Source of the DNA: Leptolyngbya sp. NIES-3755
Lineage (GTDB): Bacteria > Cyanobacteriota > Cyanobacteriia > Leptolyngbyales > Leptolyngbyaceae
Assembly (NCBI GenBank): GCA_001548435.1
Contig: AP017308.1
Coordinates: 1,435,030 to 1,499,029 of the forward strand
DNA length: 64,000 nucleotides
Direction: 5' to 3'
In this document: in pieces, positions 36,971 to 45,646 of the stretch
Layout: every line of letters starts with the position of its first letter
How positions within the stretch are numbered: position 1 is the first letter of the stretch
Position numbers and translations under genes: made by a program
Notes under the pieces: generated by a model
What the model was told of the DNA's origin: nothing
Databases searched by the model: none
What the model saw: only the letters and a program-made list of their open reading frames with translations

Positions 36971-36994
36971 GGCGTTCTTCGGAGCGCCTTTTTT
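36971..36994 (+). terminator. Rho-independent terminator of gmd-fcl
   Basis: GGCGTTC-TTCG-GAGCGCC, a stem with a stable UUCG tetraloop, followed by TTTTTT. Confidence 0.93.
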
Positions 36995-38417
36995 AGTGCG
37001 GAAAACAAACATTCGGAGCGCAAAGAGTTGGGAAGTCGATCGTAGAAATCTCCAAGGTGATCAAATCCAATTTCCGAATCACATGATTGTTTGTATCAGC
37101 GATGAATAAATGCGTTTCCGTTGCACTAATTCCAGAAGGTTCATTTAGAGAATCTGAAGCGATCGTAGAACAAAATCCATTTGCATCAATTCGCTTAATT
37201 TTGTGATTGTAACTGTCTGCAATCCAAAGATTGCCCTTAAATTCAACTCCTAAACAATGCTGCAATCGGGCAGTTTCTCCAATTCCATCAACATCGCCAA
37301 AGGTGTACAAGTCGCCACCTCCGCAGATGGTTTTGACTTGATTGGTTTCTAGATTTATCGATCGAATTGAACTCGTTTCACTATCAGCAATAAACAATTC
37401 TTTTCCGTTCGTTGTAATTCCACTCGGTTGAGCAAATGCCGCTTCTTGAATCGCTCCATCGAAACTCGCTTCGGCTCCCGTTCCCGCAAATGTTTGAATC
37501 GTATCGCCTCGCAATTCCCAAATTTGATGTGCGCCTGCCATTGCGATGAAGATACGATCGCCAATTTTCTCCAAATCCCAAGGCGAATTTAAATCAACCT
37601 CTAAAGCCTCGCCACCATGGGGATAAATGAATCTACTTTGATTTCCAGTTCCAGCGATCGTACTTACCGTTTTCGCTTTCAAATCCACACAGCGGATCGC
37701 ATGATTTCCCGTATCTGCGACAAAAAGCTGCTGAGTTTCACGATCGAATACCATTCCCTGCGGTGCTGAAAATTCCGCTTGATGGAATGCTCCATCAACC
37801 AATCCTGAATTTCCATTGCCAGCGATTTCGAGAATTTCATCCTCGATCGAACTAATCACAATCCGATGATGTCCTGTATCGGCAATAAATAAATGCTCAT
37901 TGACAAGAACTTTTCCAGGAAATGCCAAAGGAGAAGCGGGAAACTTCTCAAGTGCGAATTGAAGCGATCGCGGTTCGATTTCGTTTTTCCCAATCAATTC
38001 CTGAATCAATTTATCTAAAAGATTTCGTCTTCCTTCACCTGCGATCGAGGTCACGATATAGCCTTTCGGATCAATCAAAACAAACGTTGGATAAGCTCGC
38101 ACTGCATACGATTCCCAGACTTTGAACTCTCGATCGACTAAAACCGGATGCTCAATTTCGTAGCGGAGAATGGCTTGGCGAATATTGTCGATCGCGTTCT
38201 CATTCTCGAATTTTGCTGAATGAACACTCAGGATGGTTAAGCGATCGCGATATTTCTGCTCCAAATATTTCAAATCTGGGAAGCTGTGAATGCAGTTGAT
38301 ACAGCCATACGTCCAGAAATCGAGCAAAACAATTCGCCCCCTGAATTCTTTAAGAGACAGAGAGCGATTCACATTCAACCACGCTAAATTTTTCGGGAAC
38401 TCTGGAGCGCGAACCAT
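36993..38417 (-). CDS. Thioredoxin-NHL repeat fusion protein (NHLRC2-like)
   Basis: 474 residues. Residues ~15-145 are a TlpA/thioredoxin-like domain with IVLLDFWTYGCINCIHSFPD, so the redox pair is C-I-N-C. The rest is a six-bladed NHL propeller, with repeats such as LFIADTGHHRIVISSIEDE, LFVADTGNHAIRCVDL and LWIADSYNHKIKRID. The same fusion occurs in animal NHLRC2 and many bacteria. No signal peptide is seen, so it should be cytosolic. Role unknown; a thiol-redox function is likely from CxxC. Confidence 0.9.
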   Translation of the reverse strand: MVRAPEFPKNLAWLNVNRSLSLKEFRGRIVLLDFWTYGCINCIHSFPDLKYLEQKYRDRLTILSVHSAKFENENAIDNIRQAILRYEIEHPVLVDREFKVWESYAVRAYPTFVLIDPKGYIVTSIAGEGRRNLLDKLIQELIGKNEIEPRSLQFALEKFPASPLAFPGKVLVNEHLFIADTGHHRIVISSIEDEILEIAGNGNSGLVDGAFHQAEFSAPQGMVFDRETQQLFVADTGNHAIRCVDLKAKTVSTIAGTGNQSRFIYPHGGEALEVDLNSPWDLEKIGDRIFIAMAGAHQIWELRGDTIQTFAGTGAEASFDGAIQEAAFAQPSGITTNGKELFIADSETSSIRSINLETNQVKTICGGGDLYTFGDVDGIGETARLQHCLGVEFKGNLWIADSYNHKIKRIDANGFCSTIASDSLNEPSGISATETHLFIADTNNHVIRKLDLITLEISTIDFPTLCAPNVCFPH

Positions 38418-38426
38418 AAGATTTCG

Positions 38427-40601
38427 CTATTGGGCACTTTCTGAAGATAGCGCAGGCTCCGGAGTCGGGGTCGGCTGAGAAACACGCGGCTTCAGTGGCA
38501 TTCCTAATCGACGTTCGAGTTCAGTTTGAGGCTCAAAATCAGAAGGTGCGGAAGCAGGTTCTACAACAGTAGGCTTCTCCTCTGGAACTTCGATCGATTT
38601 CGACTCTGGTTCAGAAGGCATGATTTCCGCTGGAGTTTCGATTTCTGGAGCAGGAACGATCTTAGGTTTCGATTCTGGAAGTTTGAGACGATCGAATAAA
38701 CTCGGCTTCGGTGCTTCTTTCACTTCCGGAGCGGGTTTCACTTCAACGGGTTCGGTTGGGATAACTTCTACAGGTTCAGGAGTATTAACCTCCGGAGCGC
38801 TCAAATCATCAGGAATTGGAGTTGGGGAAGGCAGAACCAAGGGCGGTTTCGACTCTGGACGTTTGAATCGATCGAAGAATCCCGCCTTTGGTGTCTCCTT
38901 CACTTCTGGAGCAGGTTTGATTTCAACTGGCTCGGTCGGTGTAACCTCAACGGGTTCTGGTGTTTCGACTTCTGGAGCTTCCAAATTATCAGGAATGGGA
39001 GGCGGAAGAACGACTGGCGGTTTTGATTCAGGACGTTTAAATCGATCGAACAAATTCGGCTTCGGAGTTTCCTTCACTTCTGGCGCAATCTGAATCGGTT
39101 CTGGTGCTTTCTCTTCTTCAGGTTGAGGCTCTTCCACTGGAACGGATGGCTCTTCAGTCGGAATTGGAGGCACAACAGGAGCAACATTCGGACGCTTAAA
39201 TCGATTGAAGAATCCACCAGGTGCTTTTGCCGCTGGAACTTCAGGCGCGACAGGTGGAACTAATTCAGGCTGTTGTGCTTCTTCTTTTGGCTCTTCGATG
39301 ATTTCGGGTGCAGGACTGGGCGCAACAACAGGCGGAATGATTGGAGGAGTGGGACGTTTGAAGCGATCGAGCAATCCACTCGGTGCTTTTGTTGCTGGAA
39401 CTTCGGGCGCGACAGGTGTGAGTACTTCAGGCTGTTTAGGCTCTCCAGGCACTTCGAGTTCAGGCGCGATCGTCGTTGGCGTTTCTTTTTCTGGTTCAGG
39501 CGATGCTTCTGGAGTCGGGGCAATACTTGGTTCCGATCGCTTAAATCGATTAAAGAATCCACCTGGAGCTTTCTTCGCCTCAGCAGGTTTCGGAGCTTCT
39601 TCAATAGGTTTCGGTGTTTCCTTAACTTCCGGTTCAGCGGGCTTTTCTTCTACAGGTGGCGCAACAGGAATGGGAGAAGGTTCGGGAGTAGGCGCGACAG
39701 ATTCGGGCTTGTAATTGGGATCAACGATCGATACTGCTTGATCAAACGAAATCTCACCGCGAACAATCTTCGACAGCGTGTCTTGTCCGTTCGGCTCGTA
39801 ATTAAAAACTCGTGCAGTATTGTTGTAGACGTTTTGAACTGGATTGCCTTTCTCGTCAACGTATTCGAGTTGAACCCAGTTTTTACCCGGTTTGAAACCT
39901 TTTAAGTAAATCGGCTGCCATCGATCGACGTTAAAACTATCGCCGTTCACCGTCACTTTCACGCGCCAATCCGCGACATCATCTTTATCATCTTCCTGCG
40001 CGACAATGTGCAGCGGCGCATTCGTTAAATAGAAATCTAATAAAATCGGTTCCGCCCCATACGTTGCCTGTGGACGGCTATAAGTTAATAATGGCAGTCT
40101 CGGATCGGGATTATTGCTCGGCGTTTTCGTAAATACGTGAAATGTAACTTGAGCAAACGCCCCATCATTCTTAAAGCTTTCGTGCCAAGGACGACCCGCA
40201 AACGCCCGAATCGTATGAGTTCCCGCTGCTAAATCTTTAAATACGACAGGCTGACTGACATCGTAAACCGCTTGATACGGCTGATCATCTAGAAACACAT
40301 GAAGATGAGGACCCAAGCCTAATTTCTGATCCTTATATAGAGGCAGGTCTTTGACGTTGAATTTCACTGAAACGTTGTTGTCGTCCAGCACCTCATTGGA
40401 GCGGGGAGAAACGATCGACACTTGCGGCTGATATTTATCTAACAGCGGCTTCAATTGCTGAATCACCTCTGGCGGCGATGCTTCCGAAATCTTCCCTGCT
40501 TTTTTCGGGGCTGCCCAACTTGGAGCAACCGCACTCAGATTAAGCAGCATTGCCAAGACTAATGAGACTGAAAGAGTTCTAGCCGTCCCGCGCCAGCGCA
40601 T
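38427..40601 (-). CDS. Exported Pro-rich protein with six RFKR repeats
   Basis: 724 residues if it starts at the ATG at 40601 (signal peptide LSVSLVLAMLLNLSAVAPSW, cleavage near AAPK). Residues up to ~290 form a folded part with GLGPHLHVFLDDQPYQAVYD and AAGTHTIRAFAGRPWHESFK, close to DUF4399-like beta domains. The C-terminal 430 residues are low-complexity Pro/Glu/Ala with six copies of a short unit (F/L)(F/L)(N/D)R(F/L)K(R/L)(P/S), each about 40-60 residues apart. A GTG at 40670 would add 23 residues. Function unknown. Confidence 0.8.
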   Translation of the reverse strand: MRWRGTARTLSVSLVLAMLLNLSAVAPSWAAPKKAGKISEASPPEVIQQLKPLLDKYQPQVSIVSPRSNEVLDDNNVSVKFNVKDLPLYKDQKLGLGPHLHVFLDDQPYQAVYDVSQPVVFKDLAAGTHTIRAFAGRPWHESFKNDGAFAQVTFHVFTKTPSNNPDPRLPLLTYSRPQATYGAEPILLDFYLTNAPLHIVAQEDDKDDVADWRVKVTVNGDSFNVDRWQPIYLKGFKPGKNWVQLEYVDEKGNPVQNVYNNTARVFNYEPNGQDTLSKIVRGEISFDQAVSIVDPNYKPESVAPTPEPSPIPVAPPVEEKPAEPEVKETPKPIEEAPKPAEAKKAPGGFFNRFKRSEPSIAPTPEASPEPEKETPTTIAPELEVPGEPKQPEVLTPVAPEVPATKAPSGLLDRFKRPTPPIIPPVVAPSPAPEIIEEPKEEAQQPELVPPVAPEVPAAKAPGGFFNRFKRPNVAPVVPPIPTEEPSVPVEEPQPEEEKAPEPIQIAPEVKETPKPNLFDRFKRPESKPPVVLPPPIPDNLEAPEVETPEPVEVTPTEPVEIKPAPEVKETPKAGFFDRFKRPESKPPLVLPSPTPIPDDLSAPEVNTPEPVEVIPTEPVEVKPAPEVKEAPKPSLFDRLKLPESKPKIVPAPEIETPAEIMPSEPESKSIEVPEEKPTVVEPASAPSDFEPQTELERRLGMPLKPRVSQPTPTPEPALSSESAQ

Positions 40602-40688
40602 GATCCCAAACACTAGATATGTCTCCTCATCAAACACACTTTCAACAGCAAATCGCTGTCCCTTCGGCACTATAGCGGAAAATCCAGG

Positions 40689-40723
40689 ACAGAGGAGCGC
40701 GATCGCAATAAATCACCGCACTT
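40689..40723 (+). repeat. 35-bp repeated upstream element, copy 1
   Basis: Begins ACAGAGGAGCGCGATCGC and ends CACCGCACTT; 33 of 35 bases equal copy 2 at 42315. It ends 43 bases before the SDR start codon. Confidence 0.8.
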
Positions 40724-40765
40724 TAATCCGGTGATAGACTAGCAGCGTTCAACAAGAATTTCTGT

Positions 40766-41506
40766 ATGGGAAACTTAACGGGAAAAGTCGCGATCGTCAC
40801 AGGTTCTTCTCGCGGCATCGGTAGCGTAATTGCCAAAGATCTCGCAGCACAAGGTTGCAGCTTGATTATCAACTATGCAGGCAATGAATCAGCAGCGAGT
40901 ACTGTCGTTTCAGAAATCACTGAATCAGGTGGAGCGGCAATCGCAGTTAGAGCAAATGTCGGAAATGCGGAAGAGGTCAAAGCACTGTTTGATCGGGCGA
41001 TCGCGCAATACGGCAAAGTCGATATTCTCATCAACAACGCGGGCATCAACGTTTACAAACTGGTGAAAGACACGACTGAGGAAGACTTCGATCGTATTTT
41101 TCAAATCAATGTCAAAGGTGTCTTTCTCACACTCCGAGAAGCTGCGACTCGGCTTGAGAACAACGGGCGAATTATTAATTTCTCAACCTCAGTTACTCGC
41201 TTGATGATGCCGACTTATGGAGCCTACTCAGCGACAAAGGCAGCCGTCGAGCAACTGACGCGAGTGTTTGCCAAAGAAATTGGATCACGTGGAGTCACTG
41301 TGAATTCCGTCTCTCCAGGTCCGACTAATACAGAACTGTTTCTAGAAGGCAAGAACGAGGAAACCATTCAGCGACTTGCATCAATGGCGGCACTTGGGCG
41401 AATTGGGGAACCAGAAGATATTTCTCGCGTCGTGCTATTTCTCGTCGGTGATTCTGCCGCTTGGGTCACAGGACAAAACATTGGGGTCAATGGCGGCTTC
41501 GCGTAA
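40766..41506 (+). CDS. Short-chain dehydrogenase/reductase (FabG-like)
   Basis: 246 residues, classical SDR. NAD(P)-binding TGSSRGIGSVIA, N-N-A-G in ILINNAGIN, catalytic Ser-Tyr-Lys in INFSTSVTR and YGAYSATKAAV, and the C-terminal TGQNIGVNGGFA. It resembles 3-oxoacyl-ACP reductases, but a single-copy fabG with its own fab context is not seen here, so the substrate is open. Its upstream region shares a 35-bp element with the MAPEG gene. Confidence 0.93.
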   Translation: MGNLTGKVAIVTGSSRGIGSVIAKDLAAQGCSLIINYAGNESAASTVVSEITESGGAAIAVRANVGNAEEVKALFDRAIAQYGKVDILINNAGINVYKLVKDTTEEDFDRIFQINVKGVFLTLREAATRLENNGRIINFSTSVTRLMMPTYGAYSATKAAVEQLTRVFAKEIGSRGVTVNSVSPGPTNTELFLEGKNEETIQRLASMAALGRIGEPEDISRVVLFLVGDSAAWVTGQNIGVNGGFA

Positions 41507-41553
41507 ATCGCGATCGCATTGTTATTTGCTGCAATCTCAGGATATTTCTCGAA

Positions 41554-42009
41554 ATGAGCGCGTTACAGATCATCAGACTTAATGATCCAGATGCTGCTTT
41601 AGAAGTAGCGAAGCCAGTTTTAGAACGGTTTGTTCTGCCTACCTTTCCTGAAGAAGGAAGAGAGACATTTCCCACTACTTTCGCTGAAAACATGACAGCA
41701 ATGTTCTCAGATGTAAATGTTGACATCTTCGGTATGCAAACAGATCAAGGGCTGGCTGGATATATTGCAGTTGGGAGAAAATCTCATATTCATCACCTCT
41801 TTGTTGCAGCAAACGAGCAGAACAAGGGAATTGGTCGTAAGTTACTCAGCTTTGCTGAAGAACATGCAAGAGAGGCTAATATTTTCCAATTGACGGTTAG
41901 GGCTTCATTAAATGCAGTGGCTTTCTATAAGAAATGCGGCTTTGAGACAACTGCTGAACCCCAAGAGATGAAGGGAATTAGATTTCAGCCAATGCAGAAA
42001 ATGTTGTAA
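41554..42009 (+). CDS. GNAT-family N-acetyltransferase
   Basis: 151 residues starting MSALQIIRLNDPDAALEVAK. The acetyl-CoA site is seen in IHHLFVAANEQNKGIGRKLL, and the C-terminal ASLNAVAFYKKCGFETTAEP is typical for the fold. ATG at 41554 chosen; the frame is open upstream into the SDR gene. Target unknown. Confidence 0.88.
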   Translation: MSALQIIRLNDPDAALEVAKPVLERFVLPTFPEEGRETFPTTFAENMTAMFSDVNVDIFGMQTDQGLAGYIAVGRKSHIHHLFVAANEQNKGIGRKLLSFAEEHAREANIFQLTVRASLNAVAFYKKCGFETTAEPQEMKGIRFQPMQKML

Positions 42010-42109
42010 TGCGGCAATTGAAAGGGGCGTAAAGTTCAAGAAAAACGATTAAGCTTCTCAAAAAGTTAGGAGAAGATGAAAGCGTCCAAGCCTTTATGAA
42101 GTGGTGATT

Positions 42110-42277
42110 TTGAGCCGCGTAGAATTTACGAACCAGCGGCATTATTTTTATGAGGCGTATGACGCTGAGACGGGTGTAATGCTTGGGCGCTCTGGATCGC
42201 AGACAATTTCAAACTGTCACCAAGTTCCGGTGTTCGATGAGAGCGATCGAGAAGTGTTTTGTCCAGGTAAGGTCTGA
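42110..42277 (+). pseudogene. Possible gene remnant, 55 codons
   Basis: A frame with coding-like composition, LSRVEFTNQRHYFYEAYDAE and on to DESDREVFCPGKV, TTG start, no ribosome site. Just before it another open piece (42033-42107) reads TIKLLKKLGEDESVQAFMKW and also looks like a protein tail. They may be leftovers of deleted genes. I recognise no family. Confidence 0.3.
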
Positions 42278-42314
42278 AATCGTTCTTAGATGAGGTAAGG
42301 ATAAGTTCCAAACT

Positions 42315-42349
42315 ACAGAGGAGGGCGATCGCAATAAATCCCCGCACTT
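42315..42349 (+). repeat. 35-bp repeated upstream element, copy 2
   Basis: Begins ACAGAGGAGGGCGATCGC and ends CCCCGCACTT; differs from copy 1 (40689-40723) at two positions. It ends 45 bases before the MAPEG start codon. Confidence 0.8.
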
Positions 42350-42393
42350 CCTCTCTGCTACAGTTGCTTGTATGCGACCTTGGAGCAAGAGAA

Positions 42394-42900
42394 ATGAATA
42401 ATTCTGTCCCAATTTCAACGCTTTTTATTGGACTCAATGGATTCATTGCCTTTGTGCTGTCCTACATCATTGTCATGGAAAGGACAAGCACGAGGGTTTG
42501 GCATGGAGAAACGCGATCGGATGTCTCGAATCAGCCAGACTATCTTGAAAATCCTGGTAAATGGGCAGCTTTCATCGAAGCATACACTCAGAAAAGTGTC
42601 TCAACTAAAGACAAGGATGACGGTCTACTTCAGCGGAAAGTTAGAGCGTTCGGAAACTTCATCGAATACACACCTTTAGCGTTGCTGTTTATTTTGACGC
42701 TTGAGTTAATAGACTCGCAGCACTGGCTAATTTGGCTGCTTGGAGGTGCGCTTACAATTCGGCGAATTGCTCATGCCTGGGGTTTGATCAAGACTTACGG
42801 ACCGTCTCCAGGTCGTGCGATCGGCTTCTTTTTAACTTGGTTTGTGTATCTCGTTGGTGCGAGTGCTTGCGTCTATTACGGTATTGTCAGGATCTTCTAA
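42394..42900 (+). CDS. MAPEG family membrane protein
   Basis: 168 residues with four membrane helices (TLFIGLNGFIAFVLSYIIVM, PLALLFILTLELI, LIWLLGGALTIRRIAHAWGL, FFLTWFVYLVGASACVYYGI). The RAFGNFIEYTPLAL motif is characteristic of MAPEG proteins (membrane glutathione transferase-like), with the Arg and Glu of the glutathione site. ATG at 42394 follows a GGAG ribosome site. Confidence 0.9.
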   Translation: MNNSVPISTLFIGLNGFIAFVLSYIIVMERTSTRVWHGETRSDVSNQPDYLENPGKWAAFIEAYTQKSVSTKDKDDGLLQRKVRAFGNFIEYTPLALLFILTLELIDSQHWLIWLLGGALTIRRIAHAWGLIKTYGPSPGRAIGFFLTWFVYLVGASACVYYGIVRIF

Positions 42901-43370
42901 ATGATCGTTTTCCGTAAAAATATGGCGATCAACAGCTCGATCGCTCACCCCAAGCTGCTCTTACAACAAATTATTAATATTAAGATCAAAAAATATCAAT
43001 CATGCTCGATTGATTTGATAGTAATTTCCAATCCTTGAGGAATGTAAAGTTAAGCATCAATCCCTTGACTTTTTATGCGAGTTCAAAGGCTGAGAGCCAA
43101 GCAGAGTCAAGAAATCCTGAAGTTTGAATTATTGTTAATAACCTTCAGAAACGTTTTCATGAAAGACCTATAATGACCCATTGAGAACCCATGAAGGCAA
43201 ACCCCGGATTACGGGAGCCATACTGGACTCTCAAACCAAGTTCATTGCTGCACACCGCTAGGTCTCATACCTTAGTTATCCCGTTGCAGCAGAGCTTAAC
43301 AGAAGGGTTTGGGACCAGTGCCGGATAGGGGGAATAGCTCGTTTCCTTGTCTAGAGAGAGGAGAGTCTCA
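42901..43370 (+). promoter_or_regulatory. psaAB upstream region with TATAAT -10 box
   Basis: 470 bp without a gene. A perfect -10 hexamer TATAAT lies at 43169-43174, giving a start near 43181 and a leader of about 190 nt before psaA, a length usual in cyanobacterial psaAB. A weak RpaB-type HLR1-like sequence (GTTAATAA) lies about 28 bp upstream of the -10 box. Confidence 0.6.
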
Positions 43371-45626
43371 ATGACAATTAGCCCACCGGAGCGCGAGGCG
43401 AAGGCACGGGTCGTCGTTGATAAAGATCCCGTTCCTACTTCCTTTGAGAAGTGGGGGCAGCCGGGACACTTCGATCGAACCCTGTCAAAAGGACCCAAAA
43501 CCACCACTTGGATTTGGAACCTCCACGCCAACGCTCACGATTTCGATAGCCATACAAGCGACTTAGAAGACGTTTCTCGCAAAATTTTTAGCGCACACTT
43601 CGGTCACTTAGCCGTTGTGTTCATTTGGTTGAGTGGAATGTACTTCCACGGCGCTAAGTTTTCAAATTATGAAGCATGGCTCGCCAACCCCACTGGAGTC
43701 AAACCCAGTGCTCAGGTCGTCTGGGACATCTTCGGTCAAGAAATTCTTAACGCGGATGTCGGCGGCGGCTTCCACGGAATTCAGATCACCTCTGGATTCT
43801 TCCAACTGTGGAGAGCGGCTGGCTTTACAAACACCTTCCAGCTTTATTGCACCGCGATCGGCGGCTTAGTCATGGCTGGCTTGATGCTGTTTGCAGGCTG
43901 GTTCCACTACCACAAACGCGCTCCCAAACTGGAATGGTTCCAGAATGTAGAGTCGATGCTGAATCACCACTTGTCCGGTTTGTTCGGACTCGGTTCGCTG
44001 TCGTGGGCTGGACACCAGATTCACGTTGCACTGCCGATTAATGAACTGCTCGATCGTGGTGTGCCTGCGGACAAGATTCCTCTGCCTCATGAGTTCATCC
44101 TGAACCCGCAACTGATGGCGGACATCTATCCCAGCTTCGCAAAAGGTCTTATTCCTTTCTTCACCCTGAACTGGGGCGAATATGCTGACTTCCTCACCTT
44201 CAAAGGTGGCTTGAACCCGGTCACGGGTGGACTCTGGCTGACCGATACCGCGCATCACCACTTGGCGATCGCTGTATTGTTCATCATCGCTGGACACATG
44301 TACCGCACCAACTGGGGTATCGGTCACAGCATCAAGGAAATCCTTGAAGCGCATAAAGGACCGTTCACCGGAGAAGGTCACAAGGGGCTGTACGAAAACC
44401 TGACCACTTCTTGGCACGCTCAACTCGCAATCAACTTGGCAATGGTTGGTTCCTTGAGCATCATCGTGGCTCAGCATATGTATGCAATGCCTCCTTACCC
44501 CTACTTGGCAACCGACTACGCAACTCAGTTGTCAATCTTCACGCACCATATGTGGATCGGTGGATTCTTCATCGTCGGTGGTGCGGCTCATGCGGCTATC
44601 TTCATGGTGCGCGACTACGATCCGGTTGCGAATCAAAACAACAACCTCGATCGCGTTCTGCGTCACCGGGATGCCATCATTTCCCACTTGAACTGGGTTT
44701 GTATCTTCTTGGGCTTCCATAGCTTCGGTCTGTACGTGCATAACGACACGATGCGGGCTTTGGGTCGTCCTCAAGATATGTTCTCGGATACCGCAATTCA
44801 ACTTCAGCCCGTGTTCGCGCAGTGGATTCAAAACCTCCACACGCTGGCTCCGGGTGGAACCGCTCCGAACGCACTGGCTCCAGCTAGTTATGCTTTCGGT
44901 GGTGGAACGATCGCTGTCGGTGGCAAAGTTGCCATGATGCCGATCGCATTGGGTACGGCGGACTTCATGGTTCACCATATTCACGCTTTCACAATCCACG
45001 TCACAGTGCTGATCCTGTTAAAAGGCGTACTGTTTGCACGTAGCTCACGCTTGATTCCTGATAAAGCGAATCTTGGTTTCCGCTTCCCGTGCGATGGTCC
45101 GGGTCGTGGCGGTACTTGCCAAGTGTCTGGATGGGATCACGTGTTCCTCGGTCTGTTCTGGATGTACAACTCCTTATCGATCGCGATCTTCCACTTCTCG
45201 TGGAAAATGCAATCCGATGTCTGGGGTACTGTTGCACCGGATGGAACGGTCGATCACGTTACGGGCGGTAACTTCGCTCAAAGTGCGATCACCATCAACG
45301 GCTGGTTGCGCGACTTCCTGTGGGCACAAGCAGCACAGGTGATTGGATCTTACGGTTCGGCACTGTCAGCTTACGGACTTCTGTTCTTGGGCGCTCACTT
45401 TGTTTGGGCATTCAGCTTGATGTTCCTGTTTAGCGGACGTGGCTACTGGCAAGAACTGATCGAATCGATCGTATGGGCGCACAACAAGCTCAAAGTTGCA
45501 CCGTCCATTCAACCTCGTGCGTTGAGCATTATCCAAGGACGGGCTGTGGGCGTTGCTCACTACCTCTTAGGCGGAATTGTCACTACATGGGCATTCTTCC
45601 TAGCTCGATCAATTTCAATCGGATGA
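43371..45626 (+). CDS. psaA: Photosystem I P700 apoprotein A1
   Basis: 751 residues, eleven membrane helices; with PsaB it binds P700, A0, A1 and the FX cluster in thylakoids. The FX-binding loop [18 protein letters not shown] holds both Cys, and the P700 axial His lies in the tenth-helix region. I use the ATG at 43371 ([20 protein letters not shown]) with its GAGGAG ribosome site; the frame is open upstream. psaB follows after 20 bp. Length and sequence are normal. Confidence 0.99.
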   Translation: MTISPPEREAKARVVVDKDPVPTSFEKWGQPGHFDRTLSKGPKTTTWIWNLHANAHDFDSHTSDLEDVSRKIFSAHFGHLAVVFIWLSGMYFHGAKFSNYEAWLANPTGVKPSAQVVWDIFGQEILNADVGGGFHGIQITSGFFQLWRAAGFTNTFQLYCTAIGGLVMAGLMLFAGWFHYHKRAPKLEWFQNVESMLNHHLSGLFGLGSLSWAGHQIHVALPINELLDRGVPADKIPLPHEFILNPQLMADIYPSFAKGLIPFFTLNWGEYADFLTFKGGLNPVTGGLWLTDTAHHHLAIAVLFIIAGHMYRTNWGIGHSIKEILEAHKGPFTGEGHKGLYENLTTSWHAQLAINLAMVGSLSIIVAQHMYAMPPYPYLATDYATQLSIFTHHMWIGGFFIVGGAAHAAIFMVRDYDPVANQNNNLDRVLRHRDAIISHLNWVCIFLGFHSFGLYVHNDTMRALGRPQDMFSDTAIQLQPVFAQWIQNLHTLAPGGTAPNALAPASYAFGGGTIAVGGKVAMMPIALGTADFMVHHIHAFTIHVTVLILLKGVLFARSSRLIPDKANLGFRFPCDGPGRGGTCQVSGWDHVFLGLFWMYNSLSIAIFHFSWKMQSDVWGTVAPDGTVDHVTGGNFAQSAITINGWLRDFLWAQAAQVIGSYGSALSAYGLLFLGAHFVWAFSLMFLFSGRGYWQELIESIVWAHNKLKVAPSIQPRALSIIQGRAVGVAHYLLGGIVTTWAFFLARSISIG

Positions 45627-45646
45627 GCGAGGATTAACAAACAGCT

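Noticed and set aside
39205-39714. Gly/Ser-rich frame antisense to the Pro-rich repeat protein
   Set aside because: It arises because Pro, Glu and Ala codons on one strand read as Gly, Ser and Phe on the other.
42126-42446. 106-codon minus-strand frame over the 42 kb gap
   Set aside because: It runs antisense to the remnant frame and the 35-bp element, and its composition is not protein-like.
43041-43058. Reverse-strand TTTACATT as an HLR1 half site upstream of psaA
   Set aside because: The second half does not match and it is more than 110 bp from the -10 box.
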